From: Methylocystis heyeri
GTDB lineage: Bacteria; Pseudomonadota; Alphaproteobacteria; Rhizobiales; Beijerinckiaceae
Direction: 5' to 3'
Length of the DNA stretch: 64,000 nt
NCBI RefSeq assembly: GCF_004802635.2
Contig: NZ_CP046052.1
Coordinates: 868,001-932,000, forward strand
Position 1 is the first letter of the stretch, and each line of letters starts with the position of its first letter. Below, one piece after another: positions 8,138 to 16,690 of this stretch. Both the position numbers and the translations under genes were made by a program. Below the pieces are notes generated by a model. It worked only from the letters and a program-made list of their open reading frames with translations. It did not search any database and was not told the DNA's origin.

Positions 8138-8737
8138 TTATTGCGGATCGGCGGCGGGGGCGTCGCCCGCGGGTTCAGCAGGCTTGGGCTTCGCGACGGG
8201 TTTCTTCTTCGGCTTGGGCGGCGGCGTCTTTTTCACCGGCGGCTTCGCGTGAGCCTTTGGCGGGGCCGGCTGTTCGCTCGCCGCCGGTTCCGTGGCGGGA
8301 GCGCTTGCCGCCGGCGCGGTCTGGGCGGATTCGGCGGCTCCCATGGCGGGAGCCGGAGCGCTTTCCGAAGCGGCCGGCTCCGCAGAGGCGTTGGATGGGG
8401 CGGCCGCCGTATCAGGCGCCGCCGCGCCGCCTTCGGAAGGCTCCTTCGGAGCGGAAGGGCTCGCGTTGGCGTCGGTCGTCGCGGCGGGGGCTTCGGACTG
8501 CATTTCCTTGGCCGGCGCTTCGGCTTCCGCGGGCGCATCGGCCGCGGGCAGCGAGCCGGCCTCGGAATCCGCCGGATGCTCGCGATGCATGAGTTCGTTT
8601 ATGGAACCGATCTTGGCGTTTACGAATGAGCGAAATTCTTCAGCCTGTTCGGCCGGCGTAACATAAACTCCTACGCCAAAGCCGATCGCGCCTGCGATCG
8701 CCGTGGTGATAAGAGTAGAAATAATCTTCCCGATCAT
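8138..8737 (-). CDS. Membrane-anchored Ala/Pro/Glu-rich protein
   Basis: A 199-residue protein with an N-terminal membrane span (about residues 5-26, ISTLITTAIAGAIGFGVGVY), a short charged region (AEEFRSFVNAKIGSINELM), then about 100 residues of Ala/Pro/Glu/Ser low-complexity sequence. The tail is Pro/Lys-rich (PPVKKTPPPKPKKKP). It resembles envelope-spanning tethers in composition, but no family domain is visible beyond the anchor. The ATG follows GGAGGAG. A strong terminator-like hairpin lies just upstream of the start (8762-8795) and a terminator lies downstream, so the gene is a self-contained unit. Confidence 0.7.
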   Translation of the reverse strand: MIGKIISTLITTAIAGAIGFGVGVYVTPAEQAEEFRSFVNAKIGSINELMHREHPADSEAGSLPAADAPAEAEAPAKEMQSEAPAATTDANASPSAPKEPSEGGAAAPDTAAAPSNASAEPAASESAPAPAMGAAESAQTAPAASAPATEPAASEQPAPPKAHAKPPVKKTPPPKPKKKPVAKPKPAEPAGDAPAADPQ

Positions 8738-8761
8738 ATTCTCGGTCTCCTCCGTAAACGA

Positions 8762-8795
8762 AAAACCCCGTGTCCGTTCACGAACAGGGGTTCTT
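8762..8795 (-). terminator. Terminator-like hairpin just before the 8737 start
   Basis: On the minus strand a long imperfect stem built on ACCCC/GGGGT is followed by TTTTTCGTTT. It lies only about 25 bases upstream of the ATG at 8737, between two divergent genes. It either ends an unannotated minus-strand RNA from 8800-9000 or attenuates the downstream gene. Confidence 0.6.
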
Positions 8796-9017
8796 TAACG
8801 TCTTCCTCAATCGCATTTACGCTACCATTGAGGCAATGTTAAGTCGATCCGCACGCTCCGTTTGCGGTCGCAAAGACGCAGGCGCCGCGCTAATTCTCTC
8901 CCCGGGCGAAGTCCCCCGATCTAGCGCCGACGGCCCCCGACGCGGTCATTCACCCGCAGTTCAGCCTCTCGGCGTAGTCTCGGCCCGTCAAATCATTCGG
9001 CAAGAAGGAGTATCTCG

Positions 9018-9296
9018 ATGAACGGTATGCTCAGGAAAACGACTCTGGCGGCCGGTCTCGCGCTTGGGGCTTTGACTCTCGGCGCGCCAGGCGCATCCGC
9101 AATGCCTGCGCTCGATCCCGGCGTTGCGCAAGCGGCGGATTCGGCCGCGAATGTCGATAAAGCGCGGTGGGTGTGCGGACCGTATCGCTGCTGGTGGCGT
9201 CCCAACTATTATCGCCCCTATGGCGTCTACCGCCCCTATGGCGGTTATGGCTACTACCACGGGCCGAGGCGCTACTGGCATCGCCGCTACTGGTGA
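9018..9296 (+). CDS. Small secreted Tyr/Arg/Gly-rich protein
   Basis: A 92-residue protein with a signal peptide (MNGMLRKTTLAAGLALGALTLGAPGASA, cleavage near residue 28), a short Ala/Asp linker, the motif ARWVCGPYRCWWRPN, and a tail of alternating Tyr, Gly, Pro and Arg (YRPYGVYRPYGGYGYYHG). Similar small proteins are common in Rhizobiales and are of unknown function. The two cysteines could form a disulfide. The ATG follows AAGGAG at a good distance. It is monocistronic, divergent from the 8737 gene. Confidence 0.75.
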   Translation: MNGMLRKTTLAAGLALGALTLGAPGASAMPALDPGVAQAADSAANVDKARWVCGPYRCWWRPNYYRPYGVYRPYGGYGYYHGPRRYWHRRYW

Positions 9297-9659
9297 TCGG
9301 CGGAGCCTCTGAATCTTCCGCAGCCGTTCTGGCTCGGGCGCTGTGGCGCCCCATTATGCCGGCAGTATCGGGTGGAAGGCGCACCCTGCGCAGCTAGCCC
9401 AGGCCGCTGGCGGCAATTTCCAGAGCGCGAGGCCAGCGCGCAGAGTGCCATTTAAATGAACTATCCGGCTCGGGCTTTGACAACCTCGTATTTATACCTA
9501 GCCTTAAGCTCCCGCCGGCTTTTCCGCCGGCGAAACCAGCAAATAAAAAAGACCGCCAGCGTATGGCGCTGGCGGTCCTGAAGCTCGTCGGCGGTCCGGC
9601 GAGGCTCCGGTGGAGCCTCGATAACGCGGGACGCCTCCGTTCGGCTTCCGATCCTGAGA
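9297..9659. other. Intergenic region with minus-strand terminator
   Basis: No coding frame with support. It contains a Gly/Pro-codon hairpin at about 9512-9531 (CGCCGG/CCGGCG), the terminator at 9541-9577, and a GAGGCTCC/GGAGCCTC hairpin at 9601-9619. Confidence 0.5.
9541..9577 (-). terminator. Intrinsic terminator for the 26-aa peptide gene
   Basis: A perfect 11-bp stem (GACCGCCAGCG at 9551-9561 with 9567-9577) followed on the minus strand by TTTTTTATTT. The nearest minus-strand gene upstream of it is the small peptide gene at 9660-9740. Confidence 0.85.
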
Positions 9660-9740
9660 TTAGAGGCGCGTGAGAGTCACGGCGCAGATGATCGCCGAAG
9701 CAGCCATGCAGATCGGAATGAACCAGCCAGTAAGATCCAT
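9660..9740 (-). CDS. Very small membrane peptide (26 aa)
   Basis: A 26-codon frame with a good ribosome binding site (GGAGGG, four bases before ATG), ending in TAA and followed about 80 bases later by a strong intrinsic terminator (9541-9577). The peptide (start MDLTGWFIPICMAASA, end VTLTRL) is a single hydrophobic span of about 18 residues with a basic C-terminus. This is the third tiny membrane peptide in the first 10 kb. The terminator supports a real short transcript. No family is recognised. Confidence 0.6.
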   Translation of the reverse strand: MDLTGWFIPICMAASAIICAVTLTRL

Positions 9741-10097
9741 GTTTCCCTCCGTTAGTGGCGCCGTTTAATACGACGTCCTCTTGTGTCTTAAAGACAGATG
9801 CAGGGTCGACGAAGGGGCAGGCTTTGTCAAGCTCCCGATCTCAAGCGTAGCTGCTAATAATGCGACATGGCTTCGGTCCGGCGCGAGCGAACTGGGAGAT
9901 GCTCTCGCATCACGCCGGGCCGGCGCGGGGGAGGCGATCGTCTCGAAAACAGCTGTCGGCCAGCGACGCCGCGTCGCAGGGGCGCTCGTCGCAGATGAGC
10001 CGACTAACCCTCTAATTTAATGGCTTATCCATGAATCCCGCCTAGCTTCGGGGCGCGGCGCTCATCTGATAGTTAAACCGTGAGAAGGTTGCTCCAT
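9741..10097. other. Intergenic region before the GGDEF-EAL gene
   Basis: A frame at 9781-10020 has no ribosome binding site and unconvincing composition. The region probably holds divergent promoters for the 26-aa peptide gene and the GGDEF-EAL gene. GAGAAGG at 10082-10088 could be the original ribosome binding site of the latter. Confidence 0.45.
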
Positions 10098-10202
10098 TTG
10101 AAAAAAAGCCCTTCGAAAGCATTCGCTGAGTTGTTTTCCTTGCCGACGGATGATCTCGAACTCGTCCGCGCGTAGTTCCGCGCGTTCTCAAAGCAGATTC
10201 CG

Positions 10203-12110
10203 TTGCTCTATTTTATCCTGGTCATAAACACGCTGGCGGTCGTCTTTACTTTCGCCAGGTTCGGCCACGCGTGGATCACGGTCTATCTTCCGATCGGGCT
10301 CTGCGTGGTTTGCGTCGTTCGTGGAATCACGTGGTGGCTCATCGGCGACAGGGAAGTTTCCGACGCCGAAGCGATTCGGCACATGAAAAGGACCAACCGG
10401 CTGGCGTTTACTCTGGCCATATGCTTCACGGCATGGGGTCTGACGCTGTTCTCATATGGCGACGCCTATGCGAAGGCCCAGGTGGTGTTCTTTCTCGCAC
10501 TGACGATGATAAGCTGCTCCTTCTGTCTGATGCATTTGCGGTCGGCGGTGTTGAGCGTCGCGATCGTCGGCGTCGTTCCTTTCAGCCTGTTCTTCGTGTT
10601 CGCCGATCAGGGGCATTTCCAGGCGGCCGCCGTGAATCTGGCGCTCGTCAGCGTCGGCATGATCGCCATTTTAATGAGCTACAACCGCGATTTCGCCAAT
10701 CTCGTCGCCTCGCGGCGGTCGCTTGTCGCAAAACAGGTCGAGACCCAGCGCCTGAGCGACGAAAATCTCAGGTTGGCGAACATCGACAGTCTGAGCGGAC
10801 TGCCCAATCGACGCGCGCTCATGTCGAGGCTTGGACAGTGGCAGGCCCAAGGGCCGCGCGGCCGTCCCACGACCGCCGTGGTTTTCGTCGATCTCGACGG
10901 TTTCAAGGAGGTCAACGACACCTACGGCCACGAGACCGGCGACAAATTGATAAACGTCGTCGCGAAAATGTTCGAAAACATCCTTCCTCCAGGGACCATG
11001 TTCGCCCGCCTCGGCGGGGATGAATTCGCCGCGCTGATATCGTCCGATGACGCCGAAGGAAAGGCCGAAACCTTCGCGAAGGCGATCGTGCGCTCTCTCC
11101 ACGCGCCGATCAGGATGGGGGATCGCACTATCAGGGTGGGAGCCAGCGTTGGAATCGCATGCTCGTCGCCGGGGGAATGCGACGCGCAGGAACTGTTCCG
11201 CCGGGCGGATATCGCCATGTATCACGTCAAGGCCAACGGCAAGTCGGGGGTCAAGATATACGAGTCCGAACTCGACGCCGAACGCCAGAGAAAGCAGGAG
11301 CTCGAGGATCAAATTCGCCTGGGCCTTGCGCGGGGCGAGTTCGAAGTCGTTTACCAGCCCGTCATCGAAGCCGCGACGGGCGCCCTCGTTTCCGTCGAGG
11401 CCCTGCTCAGATGGCCGGGAAGGCCCGGCGGGGCTTTGGGACCGGACGAGTTCATCCCGGTCGCGGAAGCGAGCGGCCTGATCGCCCGTCTCGGCCTCTT
11501 CGCTCTCAGGCGCGCCTGCGAGGAGATTCGCCCGGCCGAGGGTCTCGGCCTGTGCGTCAATATTTCTCCGGCTCAGTTCCTCGACCCGGCCTTCGAAGCC
11601 CATGTCGCGGAGATTCTGCTGGAAACTGAATTTCCCGCCGAGCGTCTCGAACTCGAGCTGACGGAAGGCTATCTGATCGACCACCCCGAGAGAGCCGAGA
11701 CTGCGATCTGCTCGCTCAAAGGGATGGGCATTTCAGTAGCGCTGGACGATTTCGGAACCGGCTACACCAGCATCGCCTATCTGCGGCGATACGGCTTCAA
11801 CCGCATAAAAATCGACAAATCGCTCGCGAGCCGGATAACTTTCGACAAGCAGGCGGCAATTCTCGTCGCCGGAGTGATCAACCTCGCCAATGGGCTCGAC
11901 ATGGCCGTGACGGCCGAAGGAGTCGAGAGCGAACAACAGGCGACCTTGTTGAAATTGGCCGGCTGCCAGTGCCTGCAGGGATTCTGGTTCAGCACGCCGA
12001 AAACTGCGGCGGAACTCCGCGCGGTCCTGCCGTTGGAAGGCGCCGAAAGCCTGGCCCTGCGCCGGGGCTTTTCGTCGTTCACGCGATTGCGTCCCGCAAA
12101 CCGCTCTTGA
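10203..12110 (+). CDS. Membrane GGDEF-EAL protein with amber codon in its 5' end
   Basis: A bifunctional cyclic-di-GMP enzyme or sensor. The 635-residue frame has five or six N-terminal membrane spans (about residues 1-165), a short linker, an intact GGDEF domain (RLGGDEFAAL near residue 270) and an intact EAL domain (VSVEALLRW near 397, DDFGTGYTS near 520). Both catalytic signatures are present, so synthesis and hydrolysis are both possible. The frame begins at a TTG without a ribosome binding site. Upstream in the same frame, from a TTG at 10098 behind GAGAAGG, lies a further 25-codon peptide (KKSPSKAFAELFSLPTDDLE, then LVRA), then TAG at 10173-10175, then FRAFSKQIPLLYF. Related rhizobial proteins read continuously here with Gln at the TAG position, so CAG to TAG is likely. 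The gene may be silenced, internally initiated, or affected by a sequencing error. Confidence 0.85.
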   Translation: MLYFILVINTLAVVFTFARFGHAWITVYLPIGLCVVCVVRGITWWLIGDREVSDAEAIRHMKRTNRLAFTLAICFTAWGLTLFSYGDAYAKAQVVFFLALTMISCSFCLMHLRSAVLSVAIVGVVPFSLFFVFADQGHFQAAAVNLALVSVGMIAILMSYNRDFANLVASRRSLVAKQVETQRLSDENLRLANIDSLSGLPNRRALMSRLGQWQAQGPRGRPTTAVVFVDLDGFKEVNDTYGHETGDKLINVVAKMFENILPPGTMFARLGGDEFAALISSDDAEGKAETFAKAIVRSLHAPIRMGDRTIRVGASVGIACSSPGECDAQELFRRADIAMYHVKANGKSGVKIYESELDAERQRKQELEDQIRLGLARGEFEVVYQPVIEAATGALVSVEALLRWPGRPGGALGPDEFIPVAEASGLIARLGLFALRRACEEIRPAEGLGLCVNISPAQFLDPAFEAHVAEILLETEFPAERLELELTEGYLIDHPERAETAICSLKGMGISVALDDFGTGYTSIAYLRRYGFNRIKIDKSLASRITFDKQAAILVAGVINLANGLDMAVTAEGVESEQQATLLKLAGCQCLQGFWFSTPKTAAELRAVLPLEGAESLALRRGFSSFTRLRPANRS

Positions 12111-12119
12111 TGCGACGAG

Positions 12120-12151
12120 GCGCGCAGCGGGATGAAAGTGGCGCTGCGCGC
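12120..12151 (+). terminator. Hairpin after the GGDEF-EAL gene
   Basis: A perfect 10-bp stem (GCGCGCAGCG at 12120-12129, reverse complement at 12142-12151) ten bases after the stop. There is no T-tract, so terminator function is uncertain. Confidence 0.4.
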
Positions 12152-12227
12152 GACGCCGTTGCGTCGACCAATGTCGGGTTCCGCGTTATCGTCGAGTCGG
12201 ACGAGAGTTTGGCGCGGAGCAGGGCGG

Positions 12228-12419
12228 CTATTTCTTGTGCTTGCGGATCATCATTTCGATCGCCGTCACGGACTCTGAAACATTGAGCCAGTTTTCCGCC
12301 TGTTCGTCGCTCTTGAATTCGCGACCCAGATTGATCGGTTCGTCATGACCCGCAAGATGAAGGAAACAGGCCCATTTCCCGCTCGGAAGCTGCTCCACGG
12401 TGACCTTTTCTTCCGCCAT
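12228..12419 (-). CDS. Small conserved-type hypothetical protein (63 aa)
   Basis: A 63-residue soluble protein, VTVEQLPSGKWACFLHLAGH then AENWLNVSESVTAIEMMIRKHKK. The layout, a short beta hairpin with Gly-Lys-Trp followed by a helix, resembles small proteins that wrap a double-stranded-RNA-binding-like or DUF-type beta-alpha unit. I cannot name a family. The ATG follows GGAGGG. It lies convergent with the GGDEF-EAL gene. Confidence 0.65.
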   Translation of the reverse strand: MAEEKVTVEQLPSGKWACFLHLAGHDEPINLGREFKSDEQAENWLNVSESVTAIEMMIRKHKK

Positions 12420-12687
12420 AATCCCTCCGATTTGTCGTTATGCTTACATGGCTGCGCCTTCGGCGGCGCGCGCTCACGCGGAGAGCAACGAGCTTGCCAA
12501 CAAAATGCCGTACCGGATCGCGGATTTCGCGGGTGAAATGGCGGAAAGGCTCCAGAAGCCGCCGTTCATCTCAAGTAGCGCGCGGAGGGTATTGTCCAAA
12601 GCCGACAAACGCGTCCGAGGCTCGCGTGCTGGTCTGTTACTTGCCTGTCGCCAATCGGACAGTTTTCTCTATTGAAAGGCGAATCCG

Positions 12688-13026
12688 ATGGCGTTCACCA
12701 CGATCTGCCCCGCCAGCGCCGTGAGCGAGGGCGGCATGGGCCTTTTTCAGGCCGGCAAGAAGAGCGTGCTTCTGGTATGGCCCGAAGGCGGCGAACTCAA
12801 AGCCTATCGCGGGCGATGCCCGCACGCCGACATGCCTTTGAGCGAAGCCGTCTTCAACGGGAAGACCGTCACCTGTCCGCATCACCAGTGGGGTTTCGAC
12901 GGCGGCAGCGGAAAATGCGTGACGCATCTCGTTCGCAACGCGCTGCACCCTTACGAATTGCGCGTCGAGGGCGAAGAAATACAGGTTGACGTAGGGCCGG
13001 CGAGGCCTGCGCGCGCGCAAGCGTGA
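12688..13026 (+). CDS. Rieske [2Fe-2S] ferredoxin
   Basis: A 112-residue soluble Rieske protein of the type that carries electrons to ring or alkene oxygenases (TmoC-like). Both ligand boxes are present: C-P-H near residue 43 (RCPHADMPLS) and CPHHQWGFD near residue 62, giving two Cys and two His ligands. The second box has the usual aromatic Trp-Gly-Phe-Asp context. No oxygenase gene lies nearby, so the redox partner is unknown. The ATG is weakly preceded by GAAAGGCG. It is convergent with a helical-protein gene and separated from it by a shared hairpin. Confidence 0.92.
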   Translation: MAFTTICPASAVSEGGMGLFQAGKKSVLLVWPEGGELKAYRGRCPHADMPLSEAVFNGKTVTCPHHQWGFDGGSGKCVTHLVRNALHPYELRVEGEEIQVDVGPARPARAQA

Positions 13027-13040
13027 GAGCGGCGGCGATC

Positions 13041-13080
13041 TGAAAAGGAAAGCCCGGGAGAGGCGTCCTCACCCGGGCTG
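13041..13080 (-). terminator. Terminator between convergent genes
   Basis: Stem AGCCCGGG (13051-13058) with CCCGGGCT (13072-13079). On the minus strand it is followed by TTTCCTTTTC, so it best serves the minus-strand gene at 13104. Confidence 0.6.
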
Positions 13081-13103
13081 CGCAGAACGACGGCGGTTCG
13101 GGA

Positions 13104-13676
13104 TTAAATCGCGGACTTGTGCAGATTAGCGAGATAGGCGGACGCCTTTTCGACCGAGACCCCGACCTGTTTTTTCGCGATCTGGAGATATTCCCCCGCC
13201 TTGGCTGCGAGGGGCTCCATCTCGCGCGCCGCTGTCTTGGCCGCCTTCTGGACGATCGGAGTCATCTCCCTGACGGCCGTCTTGCTCGCCTTCACGACCA
13301 CCGGCGTCACTTCGCGGATAGCGGTTTCCGCCAGCGCCTTGGCCTTGGGCAGCCCCTCTTTCTTCAGGTAATCCAGAAATTCGCCGGTTTTGGCCGCGAG
13401 GGCCGCCATAGCCCGAACCGCCAGTTCGGCCAGCGCGTTGGCCTTCAGCAGCGCGTGTATTTTTGCGTTGAGCTTGGTGAGTTCGGCTTCGAGCCTCCAA
13501 TTGGCGAGTTCGAAGCGCCTCGCATCGTCGACCGCGCTGGCGTGCTGGCCTTGCATCGCCGCCAGCTCGCTTTCCAGCTTGTCGACATGATTCTTGATTG
13601 CGTCGACCATGCGGAAGGAAAATTTGCCCGCCTCGAGATGAGCCAGCGCCAGTTCGATTTCCATTTCGTCAGCCAT
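13104..13676 (-). CDS. Helical repeat protein, possible phasin-like
   Basis: A 190-residue protein predicted to be almost all helix. The first half is a coiled coil (DAIKNHVDKLESELAAMQGQ, FELANWRLEAELTKLNAKIH). The second half has three 11/22-residue Lys/Ala/Glu-rich repeats around the motif A-x-REM/V-x-P-V/I-V (AIREVTPVV, AVREMTPIV, AAREMEPLA), as in apolipoprotein-like or phasin-like amphipathic helices. No signal peptide is visible. A surface-binding role (granule, membrane or nucleoid) is an inference. The ATG at 13676 follows GGAGGAG. Confidence 0.65.
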   Translation of the reverse strand: MADEMEIELALAHLEAGKFSFRMVDAIKNHVDKLESELAAMQGQHASAVDDARRFELANWRLEAELTKLNAKIHALLKANALAELAVRAMAALAAKTGEFLDYLKKEGLPKAKALAETAIREVTPVVVKASKTAVREMTPIVQKAAKTAAREMEPLAAKAGEYLQIAKKQVGVSVEKASAYLANLHKSAI

Positions 13677-13909
13677 GCCTGTTCTCCTCCATCGCTGGTT
13701 AGGAACCATCTGCGTCGGAAGGTTAATTTATCGTTTCATTGCGGCCGAAATAGCAGGTCCTCCCGAGAACCTGAAATTGAATGAGACCGCAACGGCGCGC
13801 ACCTGAAGCGCAGCGCCTCGGCGACGCTCCGGGCTTCGCCCCAGGATATGAGACCGCTGCAATAGTCTCGCCACTTCCGCGAAAGTTTTTACGACCGGCT
13901 CTGGCCGGG

Positions 13910-15211
13910 CTATGGAAGTTCGAAGATGGTTGCGACCGAAGTGTTTATCGGAACGACCTTCGGCTTTTGCAGATCGTCAAGGGCGTCGAGCATTTCCTGG
14001 CTAAAGCAGATTGTGTTGCGATCGCGCGGCGCCGCCTGGCAGACGTGCGAGGCAATATTCACGGACGAGCCGATGACCGTCAGGCGACGAAACTGCATGT
14101 GGCCTATTTCAGCTCGAGAAACAACTCCGCAGGACAGGCCAAGGCGAATGAACAACGCTTCAGTTCCGTTGTAGCCGAGCGTAACCCAGCGCCTCTTGAG
14201 ATTTTCGAAGGCGTCGCGCATTTCCGCCGCGGCCTTCATCGCTTCAGTGAGGTGTTGCTGTTGCTGTTGGCGTTGCCCGAGCCCGAATACAAAGAATATT
14301 CCGTCCCCTATGTATTGATCGACCACGGCGTTGTGACTCAACGCGATCGTGCAGATCTCCTGGAAATACTCATTGAGCAATCTCGTAATGATTCCAGCGT
14401 CTATCGTATTGAAGAGGTGAGCGAAATTGCTCAAGTCGACGAACATGGCCGTTATGTGGAGCTTGTCTTTCTGAGGCGCATATCCCAGTTCGATCATCGC
14501 TTTCGGGTCGGAGACGAAGTCAGCCACCCGGATTGCGAGCGGAGCGCAAAGTGCTTGCGCCATCTCCGCGTCGGCGGAATCGAACCGCCCGGACCGCTTG
14601 TTGAGAAACTGGGCGACGCCGACGCTCTGATTCCTGTATTTCAGGCAAACCGACAGCGTCTGGTTCGTCTTGTAATCGATGATCTTGTCGGTGCGGTTCG
14701 CAAAGGTCGTCGGCAATGTGGGAGCGGCTATGGTCGCCGTTCCGGTCGAAAAAACTTCGCCCGAGAGGCTCGTGTTTATCGGCACGCTGATATATTTCAG
14801 CCTGGCCCACTGTGGACCGCTCGCGCAAAGAAAAACCAAATGATCTGGACTGGCCCCCAGATCAGTGCTTGCCGCGGGGACAAGCACGGAATAATCGCTT
14901 GCATCGAGCCGGGCCGCAACATCGGCGATTTCACTCTTGATCTTGTTGATCTGCGTCTCTATCAGCGCGCCGCTTCTCAGCATTTCTGTATAGCGCTCTA
15001 ATAATTCGTCGTATTTCTGCTGAGCTTTTATCTTATCATCGTCGCTATTCTGCTTCAGTTTATCGACTTCGCTTTCCAGCGAGTCGATTTTGGCCTGCGA
15101 CCCCATCCTTGTAACGTAGACTGCAGCGCCGGAGACCACCGGAACCGCCGCAATCGCCACCGCCGTTCCTACAGCGCCGAAAGAAGTAATTAAATTAACG
15201 AGATCGTTCAT
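13910..15211 (-). CDS. Membrane-anchored GAF / class III nucleotide cyclase
   Basis: A 433-residue signalling protein. Order: one membrane span (about residues 9-32), a coiled coil (about 35-90), a GAF-type sensor domain (about 105-245; VGVAQFLNKRSGRF is typical), and a class III cyclase domain (about 265-425). Both metal aspartates are visible (MFVDLSNF; YIGDGIFFVFG), and so is the catalytic Asn (VIGSSVNIASH). The Arg normally four residues after that Asn is His here. Activity may therefore be reduced, or the domain may be regulatory. A polyglutamine run (QRQQQQQH) lies in the middle of the cyclase domain. The ATG at 15211 follows AGAAGGGAACGAGG; a GTG at 15256 would extend it by 15 residues. 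Single gene, no visible effector next to it. Confidence 0.85.
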   Translation of the reverse strand: MNDLVNLITSFGAVGTAVAIAAVPVVSGAAVYVTRMGSQAKIDSLESEVDKLKQNSDDDKIKAQQKYDELLERYTEMLRSGALIETQINKIKSEIADVAARLDASDYSVLVPAASTDLGASPDHLVFLCASGPQWARLKYISVPINTSLSGEVFSTGTATIAAPTLPTTFANRTDKIIDYKTNQTLSVCLKYRNQSVGVAQFLNKRSGRFDSADAEMAQALCAPLAIRVADFVSDPKAMIELGYAPQKDKLHITAMFVDLSNFAHLFNTIDAGIITRLLNEYFQEICTIALSHNAVVDQYIGDGIFFVFGLGQRQQQQQHLTEAMKAAAEMRDAFENLKRRWVTLGYNGTEALFIRLGLSCGVVSRAEIGHMQFRRLTVIGSSVNIASHVCQAAPRDRNTICFSQEMLDALDDLQKPKVVPINTSVATIFELP

Positions 15212-15476
15212 CGCCTCGTTCCCTTCTGACAAATCATTGGAAGACTGGCCGTCCACAGCTTACCCGGATATGTTCCGCTAACCCCCCATTAAAACGCCTC
15301 TTCAACAGCCGAGAGGCCATTTGGGATAGCAATGCATTCAATAGCTCGATTCAAGAGGACTTAACTGGAGCGGCGCGAAATCTCGCCAAGGCGAGCTCCC
15401 AAAGCGCGCGAAGCAGCTGTCATGAAAGAACTGTTCATCCAATGACGTTGGAAGCGCGCTCGCCGGTATTTGCGCG

Positions 15477-16586
15477 TCAATAAACCATCGTCACGGCGAC
15501 GGCGGTGACAGCCGCGATCCAGACTGTTTCCAGGAGCATCAGAGCGATCGGTTTCCACCCCACCGCCGCCAGATCCTTGAATGAAGTTTTCATGCCCAGC
15601 GCGGCGATTGCGGTCACGAGGCACCAGCGGGACACGTCGTTGGCGGCGTCAATCGCCATCTTGGGCAGGTAGCCGGCGCTGTTGAGCGCGACGAGCAAGG
15701 CGAAGCCGACCAAAAACAGCGGGAGAGTCGCTTTGGCGCCGGCCGCGTTGCCTTTCTTTCCCCGATTTACGAAGAATGCGATCGAGAAAACCACCGGAAG
15801 CAGCATGGTGACGCGAAGCAGCTTGACATAGGTGGCCACATCGCCCGTCTCCGGCGAGATGGAATAGCCCGCTCCGACGACCTGCGCGACGTCGTGGATG
15901 GTCGCGCCGAGAAAGATACCGGCATGGACGTGATCGAGGCCGAGGGCGGTGGCGAGCAGCGGGTAGGTGATCATGGCGAGCGTGGAGAGGACCGTCACCG
16001 TCACGACGGTCAATATGGTGTCCCGTTCGCTTTCGGGCGATCGCGGAAGGACGGAAGCGATCGCGAGCGCCGCCGACGCGCCGCAGATGCCTACTGCGCC
16101 GCCGGACAGCACGCCAAAGGATCGGCCGAGCCTGAGGCTTCCCGCAGCAAGAGCGCCGAGTGCGATGGTGGTGGCCAGCCCAAACAGGACGGTCGCGATC
16201 GGCGCAGCGCCAAGCTGCATGATCTGGCCGGCTGTTATCCGCGCGCCGAGCAATGCGACGCCGAAGCGCAGAACCGCCTTGGAGGAAAACTCGATGCCGG
16301 CGATGCAACGCCCCTCTTCATGCAGGAAGTGAAAGGTCATCCCGAAAAGAAGCGCGAACAGCATCACCGGAGATTTGTATTGCTGGGAAAGCCATGTCGC
16401 CGCCAGCGCGATCGTGGCCGACACGAGCAGGCCGGGGTAGACCCGAAGGAAAAATGCGCGCCAGCTCTCCGGGCCGGACTCGGACGCCGCCGCGCTCGCA
16501 GGATGCTCGGCCAGACCCTCCATCCCGTCGTAGGACTGGAACATCGCGTGAGCTGCAGAGACGTCGGTGTCGAGATCCGAACTCAT
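15477..16586 (-). CDS. YeiH/UPF0324 family putative sulfate exporter
   Basis: A 369-residue membrane protein with about ten hydrophobic spans after a polar 45-residue N-terminus. Family motifs are clear: FHFLHEEGRCIAGIEFSSK, GALLGARIT-like LLGARITAGQI, GICGASAALAI, and GATIHDVAQVVGAGY. The family exports small anions; sulfate or sulfite release has been proposed for related proteins. The substrate here is not shown. Length fits the family. The gene is followed upstream on the same strand by the ABC-F gene's 3' end, with about 100 bases between them. Confidence 0.88.
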   Translation of the reverse strand: MSSDLDTDVSAAHAMFQSYDGMEGLAEHPASAAASESGPESWRAFFLRVYPGLLVSATIALAATWLSQQYKSPVMLFALLFGMTFHFLHEEGRCIAGIEFSSKAVLRFGVALLGARITAGQIMQLGAAPIATVLFGLATTIALGALAAGSLRLGRSFGVLSGGAVGICGASAALAIASVLPRSPESERDTILTVVTVTVLSTLAMITYPLLATALGLDHVHAGIFLGATIHDVAQVVGAGYSISPETGDVATYVKLLRVTMLLPVVFSIAFFVNRGKKGNAAGAKATLPLFLVGFALLVALNSAGYLPKMAIDAANDVSRWCLVTAIAALGMKTSFKDLAAVGWKPIALMLLETVWIAAVTAVAVTMVY

Positions 16587-16690
16587 GTCGATTTTTCCTC
16601 GTCCGGCGCGCCGCCCTGGGAGCTCAAGCGAGCGCCTCGGCGGAACCGCCGGAATATAAGTATCTTATATGACGCCGACGTAAACGCTCC

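Noticed and set aside
9781-10020. Plus-strand frame of 79 codons
   Set aside because: No ribosome binding site and no structured composition.
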